Origin: JAENVU01 sp963765075
Lineage (GTDB): Bacteria; Actinomycetota; Acidimicrobiia; IMCC26256; JAENVU01
Assembly: GCA_963765075.1 (NCBI GenBank)
Contig: CAVXVA010000001.1
Coordinates: 868,001-932,000, forward strand
Reading direction: 5' to 3'
Length of the DNA stretch: 64,000 nt
A program made the translations under genes and the position numbers. Numbering within the stretch: the first letter of the stretch is position 1; each line of letters begins with the position of its first letter. Shown piece after piece: positions 33,654 through 42,236 of this stretch. The notes under the pieces were generated by a model, which worked only from the letters and a program-made list of their open reading frames with translations, ran no database searches and was not told where the DNA came from.

Positions 33654-34670
33654 TCACCAGCCGACGATGACCCCGATGATCATGCCCAAGATGAGCAACC
33701 CGCCCGCCCGGCGGGTCACGAGGAACGAATGGGGCGCAAACCACAGTGGCCACACCGGGTTCGGCACCGGCGATTCGGCGGGTTTGGGCGCGCCGTAGAC
33801 CTTCCAGACCTGCACCATCAGCGGCATCGACGCGAACACGAGCACGGTCGCGACGGGAAGGATCCGGGCGATCGCGAGCCCCACGACCAGCGCGTAGAAG
33901 GCCACGAACATCCCGCGGGTGACCTGGCGCGCCGGGCCGTCGCCGAGGATCACCGGCAACGTGTGGGTGCCGGCCGGACCGTCCCACGGCGCCTTGTCGA
34001 TGTGCTTGCCCATCAGGACCGTCGTGCACAAGATCGCGTACGGCAGGGAGGCAAGCAGCACCACGGCCGGGATCGATCCCGTGGCGGCGTAGTAGACGCC
34101 ACCCACCATGAGCGGTCCCCACACGATCACCACCGTGGGCTCGCCCAGGCCGTGCTTCTTCAGCCGCAGCGGGGGTGCCGTGTAGGCCGCCGACAGGAAG
34201 AAACCACCGAGGGCAAACCCCAGGATCGCCGGACCGCGTTCCGCAGTGAGAAAGATCATCACTGCAAGACACATCAGGTTGACGACCAACCCGTAGACCG
34301 CGAGCCGGGTGCGGGTCACCACCCCCGAGATCACCGGATGCGGCGAGTAGAGGTTGCGGGGGTAGTCCTTGGTGTCGGTCCCGACCTCCAGATCGAACAG
34401 GTCGTTCATGATGTTGTTCGCCATGTGGGAGAGCACGAGACCCACCGCGGCGACGGTGAAGAGCCCCCAGTCGACATCGGCATCACGGAAGGCGGCGAGC
34501 AAGCCGCCGAGACCCGCGGCGACCAGCGTCATCGGCAACACGCCGGCCCGGGTGAGCCACAGCCACTTCGACACCGGGTCGAGCGTGCCCTTCGGCGGGT
34601 TGGTCGTGGCCAGGACGTACAACCACTTCTTCGGCAAGCTCTCGCGCTCACCCACCACGGCGTCAGTCAT
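33654..34670 (-). CDS. UbiA-family prenyltransferase (MenA-like)
   Basis: A 338-residue integral membrane prenyltransferase with about nine membrane segments. The first Asp-rich motif is NNIMNDLFDLEVGTD; the second lies near LKKHGLGEPTVV and the region after it. These enzymes attach a polyprenyl chain to an aromatic acceptor, in menaquinone synthesis 1,4-dihydroxy-2-naphthoate. MenA is the best guess, but other UbiA members (decaprenyl-phosphoribose synthase and others) cannot be excluded without neighbours from the pathway. It is 86 bp upstream of the glycosyltransferase gene. Confidence 0.85.
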   Translation of the reverse strand: MTDAVVGERESLPKKWLYVLATTNPPKGTLDPVSKWLWLTRAGVLPMTLVAAGLGGLLAAFRDADVDWGLFTVAAVGLVLSHMANNIMNDLFDLEVGTDTKDYPRNLYSPHPVISGVVTRTRLAVYGLVVNLMCLAVMIFLTAERGPAILGFALGGFFLSAAYTAPPLRLKKHGLGEPTVVIVWGPLMVGGVYYAATGSIPAVVLLASLPYAILCTTVLMGKHIDKAPWDGPAGTHTLPVILGDGPARQVTRGMFVAFYALVVGLAIARILPVATVLVFASMPLMVQVWKVYGAPKPAESPVPNPVWPLWFAPHSFLVTRRAGGLLILGMIIGVIVGW

Positions 34671-34741
34671 ACCGCCGAGGCTACCGCCGCGTCACCGACC
34701 CGTCATCTCCCTGCACGTCACCGCGTGAGAGGCTCCCCCTT

Positions 34742-35680
34742 GTGCATCGGCGCAGGGTCTTGGCGATCATGGTGTCGGTCGCGCTGGTCGCGGCGTGCGA
34801 GAGCGACACGGATTCCGGTCCCGCAACCCCAGCACGATCGCTGATCCGGTTCGACCCGATCGGCAGGGAGTCGGCCCCTCGGCGACCACTCGCCCCCGAG
34901 AAGTTGCCGGCAGGTTGGTCGATAGCCGGGGGTCATCTGAGTGAGGGCACAGCACCGCGCATTTCGGCGACGAACAGCCTCTTCATGCCGGTGACCTCCA
35001 CGGCCGATGCCGGTCCCGCATTGGTTGCGGGATACGTGAACGACGACGAAGCTCCGCCATATTTCTGTGCGATGAGGCGGGCAAACCCACACGGACCCTT
35101 GGCGTTTCCCGGGACGCTCGGGCACCCGGACATCCTCCGTTGGGGACAAGATTTGACTGCACTGCCCGTCGCACACACCACCAGTTCGACAGTCGGTTCC
35201 GCCAACGAAGTCTTCGTCCTGGGACGCGAGGTGTCCGATGCAGAACTTCGAAAGGCGGCAACATCCGTCCAGTGGAGCGATCGAGGTGACAACCCCCCGA
35301 CACTCACCCTGCCGCCTGGCTTCCGACTGCGGGCAACCACCAACCTCGCCGCCCAGGAGCACCCGTTCGGAGCCAGCCTCGCACTCGAACGAGGCGCGTC
35401 CTCCGTGGGTATCAGCCAAGAGGATGCCAACGCTTCGGCGCGGTTCTTCGTGCGCTTCTGGTCAGCCGTCACCAAGGGTCAAAAGTGCCGGGAGTTCCGG
35501 TCCCAGCACACGAGGATCCGTGGTCAGACGATCGTGCGACTCTTCGACGATGACTCCGCGGCGAGCCGAGCCGCGGTCTCGAAGTTGTCACGCTCGCTCC
35601 GACGCGGCTCCGCCAATGCCTACTGCGCTGTTCTCCCCGACGCTCGCGCCGAGCTGGCCGAGCGATGCACCACCTGGTGA
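34742..35680 (+). CDS. putative lipoprotein of unknown function
   Basis: A 312-residue protein with a short charged start, a hydrophobic stretch and a lipobox ending LVAAC at Cys19, as for an exported lipoprotein. The mature part is polar and shows no known domain. It has Cys pairs in the second half (near KCREF and YCAVLPD), possibly disulfides. The GTG start is the only one placing the lipobox correctly. Function unknown. It is convergent with the flavin reductase gene. Confidence 0.65.
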   Translation: MHRRRVLAIMVSVALVAACESDTDSGPATPARSLIRFDPIGRESAPRRPLAPEKLPAGWSIAGGHLSEGTAPRISATNSLFMPVTSTADAGPALVAGYVNDDEAPPYFCAMRRANPHGPLAFPGTLGHPDILRWGQDLTALPVAHTTSSTVGSANEVFVLGREVSDAELRKAATSVQWSDRGDNPPTLTLPPGFRLRATTNLAAQEHPFGASLALERGASSVGISQEDANASARFFVRFWSAVTKGQKCREFRSQHTRIRGQTIVRLFDDDSAASRAAVSKLSRSLRRGSANAYCAVLPDARAELAERCTTW

Positions 35681-35693
35681 CCCGTCGCCGCAC

Positions 35694-36251
35694 TCAGCCG
35701 CCGTAGTTCATACGGGTGTCACTCATACCCAGGACCGGCGTGTCCTCGTCCTTGAGGAAATGGCAGTCGACGACCTCGCCGGCGAAGAAGGTGTGGTTGC
35801 CGATCTCCATGCGGTCACGGAGTTCGCAGTCGAGGAACGCGACCGACTGCGTCAACACGGGCGCGCCGGTCGTGTGCTCCTCGTACGCGAACCCGTTGAG
35901 GGTCTTCGCATCCAGATCGACGTCGACCGGTTTGGTGAACTTGCGCACGATCGCGCGGTCTTCCTGATCGATGAGACACACACTGAAGACCTGGCCCGCC
36001 TCGATGAGTTCGTGCGTGAAGGCGTCGCGTTCGATGCCGACACCGACCCACTTCGGATCGAAGCTCAGTTGGGTGACCCAGTTCGTGGTCATGCCGTTGC
36101 GGCGGTCGCCCCTGTCGGTGCTCCCGACCACGTAGAGACCCGACGGCATCTTCCACAGCACCCGCCGCCGCAACTTGTCGTACTCGATCTGATCGTCAGC
36201 AGAACTCACCCGCGCGGGGTAGGGCCCGACCGGCCCGTCTTTGGTTGCCAT
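35694..36251 (-). CDS. flavin reductase-like (FMN split-barrel) protein
   Basis: A 185-residue split-barrel flavoprotein of the flavin-reductase family (MPSGLYVVGSTDRGDRRNGMT, ERDAFTHELIEAG). Such proteins reduce free FMN/FAD with NAD(P)H, or act as oxidoreductases with bound FMN. The start at ATG 36251 fits the family; the longer upstream reading is low-complexity. It is transcribed away from the Rieske/glutamate-synthase fusion with 125 bp between starts, and might supply reduced flavin to nearby oxidoreductases, which is inference. Confidence 0.85.
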   Translation of the reverse strand: MATKDGPVGPYPARVSSADDQIEYDKLRRRVLWKMPSGLYVVGSTDRGDRRNGMTTNWVTQLSFDPKWVGVGIERDAFTHELIEAGQVFSVCLIDQEDRAIVRKFTKPVDVDLDAKTLNGFAYEEHTTGAPVLTQSVAFLDCELRDRMEIGNHTFFAGEVVDCHFLKDEDTPVLGMSDTRMNYGG

Positions 36252-36376
36252 CGCCTCAGGGTAGGCACACCGCAGATCGGTCGAGGATGCGCTCGACGAG
36301 TTTCGGTGCAACGATCGGGTCGACCCCGAGACAACACCCTCATCTGATCGACGGGCAGGATCGAGGAGGCACAGCC

Positions 36377-37987
36377 ATGGACATGGTGAAGATCGCAACC
36401 TGGAGCGAGATTCCCGACCGCGAACCCATCGGCGTCACCGTCGAAGGCATCGACCTGGTGATCGTCCGCCAGGACGATGAGCACTCCGTGCTCTACGGCC
36501 GGTGCCTCCACCGGGGCGCGCTCCTCGCCGACGGCCACATCGAGGGTGAGGACCTCATCTGTGGTGTCCACGGCTGGGACTACCGCATCGAGTCCGGCGT
36601 CAGCGCCTACAACAACGCCGAGGCGCTCGAGAAGTTCACCAGCGCGGTCGAAGGCGACGACCTCTTCGTGAACCGCACCGAGGTGTTGCAGTTCGCGATG
36701 CGTCACCCGCAGCCGTACACGCCCGACGTGTACCAGGGCTACTACCAAGACCCACACATGGTGCCGGAAGAACCGTTCGTCGCCTACATCCACGAGCTCG
36801 CGGGCAACGGTCTCACCAAGACCGGCCACCACGGTCCGCTCGGGGCGATGGGCGTGCCGCGCGACGAGCTACCGAAGTGGGACCACATCCAGTTCGTGAC
36901 CGCGCAGCTCGCGCGGCTCCCTCACCTCGACGACGAGCCCGTCGGCACCGAGGTCTGCATCGGCCCGAATGCCGACAAGCCGCTGTGGCTCGACATCCCG
37001 CTGTTCGTGTCGGACATGAGCTTCGGCGCGCTCTCCGAAGAAGCGAAGACCGCGTTGGCCCGCGGTGCCGAGCTCGCGGGCACCGGCATCTGTTCCGGCG
37101 AGGGCGGGATGCTGCCCGAAGAGCAAGCTGCGAACAGTCGGTACTTCTACGAGCTCGCCTCGGCCCGGTTCGGCTGGAACTGGGACGCGCTGAAGAAGGT
37201 GCAGGCATTCCACTTCAAGGGCGGCCAGGGCGCGAAGACCGGGACGGGCGGCCATCTTCCGGGCGACAAGGTGGTCGGCAAGATCGCCGAGGTGCGGGGC
37301 CTCCCCGAAGGCACCGCCGCCATCTCACCCGCGACGTTCCCGGACTGGCATTCGGTCGACGACTTCCGGCGGTTCGCCGACGATGTGCGCGAACAGTCGG
37401 GTGGGATCCCGATCGGGTTCAAACTCTCGGCCCAACACATCGAGGAAGACCTCGACGCAGCCCTCGCCATCGGCGTCGACTACGTCATCCTCGACGGTCG
37501 CGGCGGCGGGACCGGCGCGGCGCCGCTGTTGTTCCGGGACAACATCTCGGTGCCGACCATCCCCGCCCTGGCCCGCGCCCGTCGCCATCTCGACCGGCGG
37601 AACCGTCGCGACATCACGTTGGTCGCGACCGGCGGGCTGCGCCACGCGCCCGATTTCGCCAAGGCCCTCGCCCTCGGTGCCGACGCCGTGGCCGTCGCCA
37701 ACTCGGCGATCCAAGCCATCGGCTGTCTCGGGATGCGCGCCTGCAACACCAACAACTGCCCCGTCGGAATCGCGACCCAGAAGCCGCATCTGCGCGCCCG
37801 GCTCCCGGTCGACGAGGCCGCCGAACGACTCAACCGGTTCCTTCGGGCGACCGTGGAGCTGATGCAGATCCTCGCTCGTGCCTGTGGCCACACTCATCTG
37901 CGCGAGTTCTCGGCCGACGACCTCACCACGTTCGACCGTGAGATGGCCCACCTCACCGGCATCGCCTACGGCGGGGTAATGCTGTGA
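36377..37987 (+). CDS. Rieske [2Fe-2S] domain fused to glutamate-synthase-like FMN/[3Fe-4S] domain
   Basis: A 536-residue fusion. Residues about 1-100 are a Rieske domain with C-x-H (RCLHRG) and C-x2-H (CGVHGWDY) cluster ligands. Residues about 150-530 are the FMN-binding barrel of glutamate synthase (GICSGEGGMLPEE, FHFKGGQGAKTGTGGHLPG, DGRGGGTGAAPL) with three Cys for a [3Fe-4S] centre in CLGMRACNTNNCPVG. It lacks the glutaminase and C-terminal domains of true GOGAT. It is probably a cytoplasmic FMN oxidoreductase receiving electrons through its own Rieske centre. AGGAGG at 36364-36369 supports the ATG. The Rieske-ThDP gene follows. Confidence 0.88.
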   Translation: MDMVKIATWSEIPDREPIGVTVEGIDLVIVRQDDEHSVLYGRCLHRGALLADGHIEGEDLICGVHGWDYRIESGVSAYNNAEALEKFTSAVEGDDLFVNRTEVLQFAMRHPQPYTPDVYQGYYQDPHMVPEEPFVAYIHELAGNGLTKTGHHGPLGAMGVPRDELPKWDHIQFVTAQLARLPHLDDEPVGTEVCIGPNADKPLWLDIPLFVSDMSFGALSEEAKTALARGAELAGTGICSGEGGMLPEEQAANSRYFYELASARFGWNWDALKKVQAFHFKGGQGAKTGTGGHLPGDKVVGKIAEVRGLPEGTAAISPATFPDWHSVDDFRRFADDVREQSGGIPIGFKLSAQHIEEDLDAALAIGVDYVILDGRGGGTGAAPLLFRDNISVPTIPALARARRHLDRRNRRDITLVATGGLRHAPDFAKALALGADAVAVANSAIQAIGCLGMRACNTNNCPVGIATQKPHLRARLPVDEAAERLNRFLRATVELMQILARACGHTHLREFSADDLTTFDREMAHLTGIAYGGVML

Positions 37988-38102
37988 AAGACACCACTTG
38001 CCGGTCGCTCCGCTCGCACTCCGTCCCGTTGTCGAGGCCGGGGCTCGCTGCGCGACTGCTCGCCTCTTCTCGTTCCTCGCTCCGGCTCGGAGGTCGTCGA
38101 CC

Positions 38103-40064
38103 ATGACCCGCGACTCCAATGACCACACGCTGACGTTTCACAAGGTGGCGGAGTTGGATGATCTGCCGGATGGGCGGGTGCGGACGGTGCTGGCGGGCAA
38201 GCACTCGATCGCGTTGACTCGGGTCGGCGACCAGTACGGCGCGCTCGACAACCACTGCCCGCACCAGGGCGGACCGCTCGGCGAAGGTTCGATCGAGAAA
38301 GGGATGCTGCGCTGCCCCTGGCACGGGTACGACTACGACCCGCTCACCGGAACTCCCCCATCGGGCTTCTCCGACGCGCCGGCCTGCTACCCACTCGAAG
38401 TCCGCGCCGACGGTATCTATGTCGGCCTCCCGGCCGATCATCCGCACGAGCGGACCGTCTCGGATGTCATGGTCGAGACGATGGTCGAGTGGGGCGTCAC
38501 CCACGTATTCGGCATGGTCGGACACTCCAACCTCGGATTCGCCGACGCGATGCGGCGCGCCGAAGTCGCCGGTGACCTCACCTTCGTCGGGATCCGCCAC
38601 GAAGGTGCCGCCGCGTTCGCGGCGTCGGCCTACGGCAAGCTCACCGGTCGGCCGGCCGCGTGCTTCGCGATCGCCGGCCCGGGATCGACGAACTTGCTCA
38701 CGGGCCTCTACGACGCGAAGGCCGACCGCGCACCGGTGCTCGCGATCTCGGGTCAGGTGCCTTCGAAGGTACTCGGGCGGGGCGCGTTCCAGGATGTGGA
38801 TCTCAACGCGGCGTTCGCCGCGGTGTCGTCCTACTCCAAGACCGTGCTCCCTGATTCGGACCATGCCGAGTTGATGACACTCGCACTGAAACACGCGACC
38901 GTCCAGCGTGAGGTCGCGCACCTCGTGTTCCCCGACGAGGTACAGGAGAAGGTCGTCGGTGACTCGCCGCGCCCATCCTCACCCGTCGGGCGCGTGGCCG
39001 ATACGCAGATCGCTCCCCCCGCCGACGCGCTCCAGCGCGCACTCGACCTCATCGAGTCGGCGCGGCGACCGGTGATCGTGGTCGGCCACGGAGCCCGCTT
39101 CGACATGGACGCGGTCCTCGAGCTGGCCAACACGCTCGGGGCGCCGGTGCTGACCACGTTCAAGGCGAAAGGGCAGATCTCCGACCACCATCCGCTCGGC
39201 GCGGGTGTGTTGGGGCGCAGCGGCACGCCGGTCGCGAGTTGGCTCATGAACGAATCCGACGTCCTGATCGTGCTCGGCGCGTCGTTCTCCAACCACACCG
39301 GGATCGCCTCGTACAAGCCCATCGTGCAAGTCGACTTCGACCCGATGGCGCTCGGTCGGTTCCATCCTGTCACCGTCCCGGTTCACGGTCACGTGGGCGT
39401 CACCGCGCGGCTGATCGTCGAACGGCTGGCACCGGGCGGCGAACGGGTCGATCAACGGCCCGACGTCGCCGCCCGCTGGGAGATCTGGCGGGCCGAGAAG
39501 GCGCGCCGGGTGGCCGACGACCGCGGGCTCGGAGTGTCGTCTGCGGCGATCTTCGACGCGATGAACCGGCACGTGCCGACCGACGCGGTGATGACCGTCG
39601 ACGTCGGGAACCAGGCCTACTCGTTCGGTCGCTACTTCGAATGCACCGCACAGTCGGTGCTGATGTCGGGCTACCTCGGTTCGATCGGATTCGGCTTCCC
39701 CGCGGCAATGGGTGCCTGGGCGGCCGTGGGCGACACCCGCCCAATCGTCGCGGTGACCGGCGACGGCGGGTTCGGTCAGTACCTTGCCGAGCTCACCACG
39801 GCCGTGAAGTACAACATGCCGATCACCCACGTGCTGCTCGACAACGCATCGCTCGGCAAGATCACGAAGGAGCAACGGGCCGCGGAGTACGAGGTGTGGC
39901 ACACCGATCTCCTGAACCCGGACTTCGCGGCCTACGCCGAGTTGTGCGGGGCGATGGGTCTCCGGGTCGATCGGGCCGACCAACTCGACGACGCGTTGAC
40001 CCGCGCCCTCGCTCACGACGGCCCCGCGCTCGTCGCCGTGACCGCAGACGCCGAACTCATCTGA
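38103..40064 (+). CDS. Rieske [2Fe-2S] domain fused to ThDP-dependent pyruvate-oxidase-like enzyme
   Basis: A 653-residue fusion. Residues about 10-105 are a Rieske ferredoxin-like domain (NHCPHQGGPLGEG and CPWHGYDYDP). The rest is a complete ThDP enzyme of the pyruvate oxidase/acetolactate synthase type. VGIRHEGAAAFAASAYGK has the cofactor-activating Glu. VTGDGGFGQYLAE begins the ThDP/Mg motif and DNASLGKITKEQR ends it. It may decarboxylate a 2-oxo acid and pass electrons straight to the [2Fe-2S] centre. It follows the Rieske/GltB-type fusion by 115 bp, and the two may act together. The FAD site typical of PoxB is not certain. Confidence 0.88.
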   Translation: MTRDSNDHTLTFHKVAELDDLPDGRVRTVLAGKHSIALTRVGDQYGALDNHCPHQGGPLGEGSIEKGMLRCPWHGYDYDPLTGTPPSGFSDAPACYPLEVRADGIYVGLPADHPHERTVSDVMVETMVEWGVTHVFGMVGHSNLGFADAMRRAEVAGDLTFVGIRHEGAAAFAASAYGKLTGRPAACFAIAGPGSTNLLTGLYDAKADRAPVLAISGQVPSKVLGRGAFQDVDLNAAFAAVSSYSKTVLPDSDHAELMTLALKHATVQREVAHLVFPDEVQEKVVGDSPRPSSPVGRVADTQIAPPADALQRALDLIESARRPVIVVGHGARFDMDAVLELANTLGAPVLTTFKAKGQISDHHPLGAGVLGRSGTPVASWLMNESDVLIVLGASFSNHTGIASYKPIVQVDFDPMALGRFHPVTVPVHGHVGVTARLIVERLAPGGERVDQRPDVAARWEIWRAEKARRVADDRGLGVSSAAIFDAMNRHVPTDAVMTVDVGNQAYSFGRYFECTAQSVLMSGYLGSIGFGFPAAMGAWAAVGDTRPIVAVTGDGGFGQYLAELTTAVKYNMPITHVLLDNASLGKITKEQRAAEYEVWHTDLLNPDFAAYAELCGAMGLRVDRADQLDDALTRALAHDGPALVAVTADAELI

Positions 40065-40065
40065 C

Positions 40066-41295
40066 GTGCTGATCGACCTCGCGCGTTCGCATCGCGGAGC
40101 GGTGAGGTACGAGCGGTCGACGTCGTCGCGGAATGGCAGGGCCGATTGGAGTCGGCGCACGCCGCGACGAACTGTGTCGCGGCGTGGAACCCGGCCGCGC
40201 TCGATGAGGCGGCGGAGCTTGGATCGGCAGCGGGCCGCCGAGGGTCCCATCGGTCCGCTCCATGGCGTTCCGGTCACGATCAAGGACTGGATCGACGTCG
40301 CCGGGATGGCCTGCTCCGGCGGTGAGAGCGATCCACCGCGATCGGGTGCCCGCGCGCAACGCGACCGTGGTGGATCGCCTCCGAGCCGCCGGTGCTGTCG
40401 TGCTCGCGAAGACCGCGGTCCAGGTCGACAGCGAACTCTTCGGTGTCGTCCGCCACCCGCTCGCGCCGGATCGGTCACCGGGCGGGTCCAGCAGTGGCGA
40501 GTGTGCGGCGGTCGGTGCTGGCGGATCGCCCGTCGGATTCGGCAGCGATTCCGGCGGCAGCATCCGCGTTCCCGCCGCGTGGTGCGGGGTCGCCGGGCTC
40601 AAGCCGTCGGCGGGCCGAGTGTCGACCGTCGGGCACTTCCCCCATGCGGGCGAGCGGCTCGACGGCCGCACCCAGATCGGCCCCATCGCTTTGTCGGTCC
40701 GCGAACTCGCCGCGGTCCTGCCGATCATCGCCGGGCCCGACGGCCTCGATGCCGGACTCGCGCCGGTGCCACTCGGCGAACCGAGCGCCGTGTCGATCCG
40801 CGGCCTGCGCGTCGGGTGGGCGTTCGACGCCGCCGTCGAGACGCACGGGCCCATCGTCGACGCCGTGCATCGCGCCGTCGACACGCTCATCGCGAGTGGC
40901 GCCCAGCCCGCGGGTGTAGTCCCTCAGCACTTCGACGAGGCCATGACGGTCACGCTCGGCTATTGGCAGCGACGGGCCGGCCGGACTCTCCGGTTGGGAC
41001 GTCGACGCCCACTTCGGGGCGTGGGATCGGTATCGACATCCGCATGCTCCGCGCCCATGCCGATGTCGACGTGGTCGTGATGCCGGCGACTACGGACCCG
41101 GCGCCGTTGCACCGCGAGATGACCGTCGAGGACTACCGGTACACGCTTCCCGCGAGCCTCACCGGCGCGCCCGCAGTGGTCTTCCCCATGGGTTCGGCCG
41201 ATGGGCTACCCATCGCGGTGCAGGTGGTTGCGGCCCGCTGGCGCGACGATGTCGCACTGGCCGCCGCCATCGCGATCGAAGCCGCACACCCATGA
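40066..41295 (+). pseudogene. amidase-signature enzyme broken by several frameshifts
   Basis: Amidase-signature pieces are spread over all three frames: an N-terminal EVRAVDVVAEWQGRLESAH segment, VTIKDWIDVAGM with the catalytic Lys, SPGGSSSGECAAVGAG and GSDSGGSIRVPAAWCG with the Ser-cisSer-Lys triad, LSGWDVDAHFGAWDRYRH, and a C-terminal RMLRAHADVDVVVMPATTD. At least four to five single-base shifts are needed (about 40105, 40210, 40325, 40990, 41040). The pieces add up to a full-length amidase (about 410 codons) with no internal stops, so sequencing error is as likely as decay. It starts one base after the Rieske-ThDP gene. Confidence 0.75.
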
Positions 41296-41789
41296 CCGCA
41301 ACGAAACTCAAGGCCCGAGGATCGGACCCATGGTCGATTGCCGCGGCCGTCTTGGCGGTTCCCGCCGCGACCGCGACGGCGTGGTTCGTGATCGGCGACC
41401 TGACGACGACCGAACCTGCTGGTGCCGACTACATCTTCCGGCAACCCGCTTGGCTCTCGGAGCACGAATCTGTGATCGGCGTCGTGAGCATCGCCCTCCT
41501 CGCGATCGCACTGTTGGTGCTGGTTCTCCGGTGGCACCAACGCGAGACCCGAACCGAATGGCGAACGCTGACCATCCTGTGGGTCGCCGCCGGGATTGGC
41601 ATCGGGCTCACCGAACGAACGGTGACGATGGGCGTGATCGGCGCCAACATCGGCGGTGGCGCGCTCCTGCTCTTCGTTGTACCGGCAGGGATGCTCGTGC
41701 TGATCGTCATGAGCGTGGGGCTCATCCGGTCCGGGCGGCGCGCGGCCTCGCCGCCGAAAGCGGATGAGCCCAGCGATGGTCGCTCCTGA
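41292..41789 (+). CDS. hypothetical membrane protein
   Basis: A 165-residue protein with about four hydrophobic segments (IAAAVLAVPAATATAWFVIG; VIGVVSIALLAIALLVLVL; ILWVAAGIGIGL; LLLFVVPAGMLVLIVMSVGL) and a polar, basic tail. Its start overlaps the amidase stop by four bases, so it belongs to the same transcript. No family recognised. It could be a small transporter subunit or anchoring protein; the function is unknown. Confidence 0.7.
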   Translation: MTATKLKARGSDPWSIAAAVLAVPAATATAWFVIGDLTTTEPAGADYIFRQPAWLSEHESVIGVVSIALLAIALLVLVLRWHQRETRTEWRTLTILWVAAGIGIGLTERTVTMGVIGANIGGGALLLFVVPAGMLVLIVMSVGLIRSGRRAASPPKADEPSDGRS

Positions 41790-41802
41790 AGTCGGAGGCG
41801 CG

Positions 41803-42198
41803 TCACCTCGGGGAACGCGGTGAGTACGCGTCGACCTCGATCTCCACGAGATGTTCGGGATCGATCAGCCTCGACACCTCCACCATCGTCGCCACGGGAC
41901 GAACCGCGGCGAACACTTCGGCGTGCGCCCGACCGACGGCCTCCCAATCGCCGATCTTCACGACATACATGCGCGTCCGGACAACATCCGCGAACGACGC
42001 ACCGGCCCGGGTCAGGGCATCGCCGATGATCCGCAGCGCCACCCGCGCTTGTTCCTCGGCATCGCCGATCCCGCCGACCACACCATCCACCGTCGCGGTC
42101 GTTCCCGCGACGTGGACGTGATCGCCGGCCCGCACGACCCGGCAGTAGCCGACCGCGACTTCCCAAGGGCTGTCGCTTCCATACCGCTCGATGGCCAT
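41803..42198 (-). CDS. RidA-family protein
   Basis: A 131-residue RidA (YjgF/YER057c) protein: ERYGSDSPWEVAVGYCRVV at the start, RTRMYVVKIGDWEAV with the conserved Arg, and a final HLVEIEVDAY with Glu. RidA deaminates reactive imines/enamines made by PLP enzymes or flavin amine oxidases. Divergent YjgF members have other roles. It is 38 bp downstream of the selenoprotein gene on the same strand and may be co-transcribed. With an amidase and FMN enzymes near by, a nitrogen-related pathway is conceivable but unproven. Confidence 0.87.
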   Translation of the reverse strand: MAIERYGSDSPWEVAVGYCRVVRAGDHVHVAGTTATVDGVVGGIGDAEEQARVALRIIGDALTRAGASFADVVRTRMYVVKIGDWEAVGRAHAEVFAAVRPVATMVEVSRLIDPEHLVEIEVDAYSPRSPR

Positions 42199-42236
42199 GC
42201 CAACAGTGTGCTCGGCCGGTTCGCGGCGACGCGTGA

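Noticed and set aside
37988..38102. Extended N-terminus of the Rieske-ThDP protein into the intergenic region
   Set aside because: The added residues are low-complexity (Ser/Arg-rich) and the Rieske domain is complete from ATG 38103.
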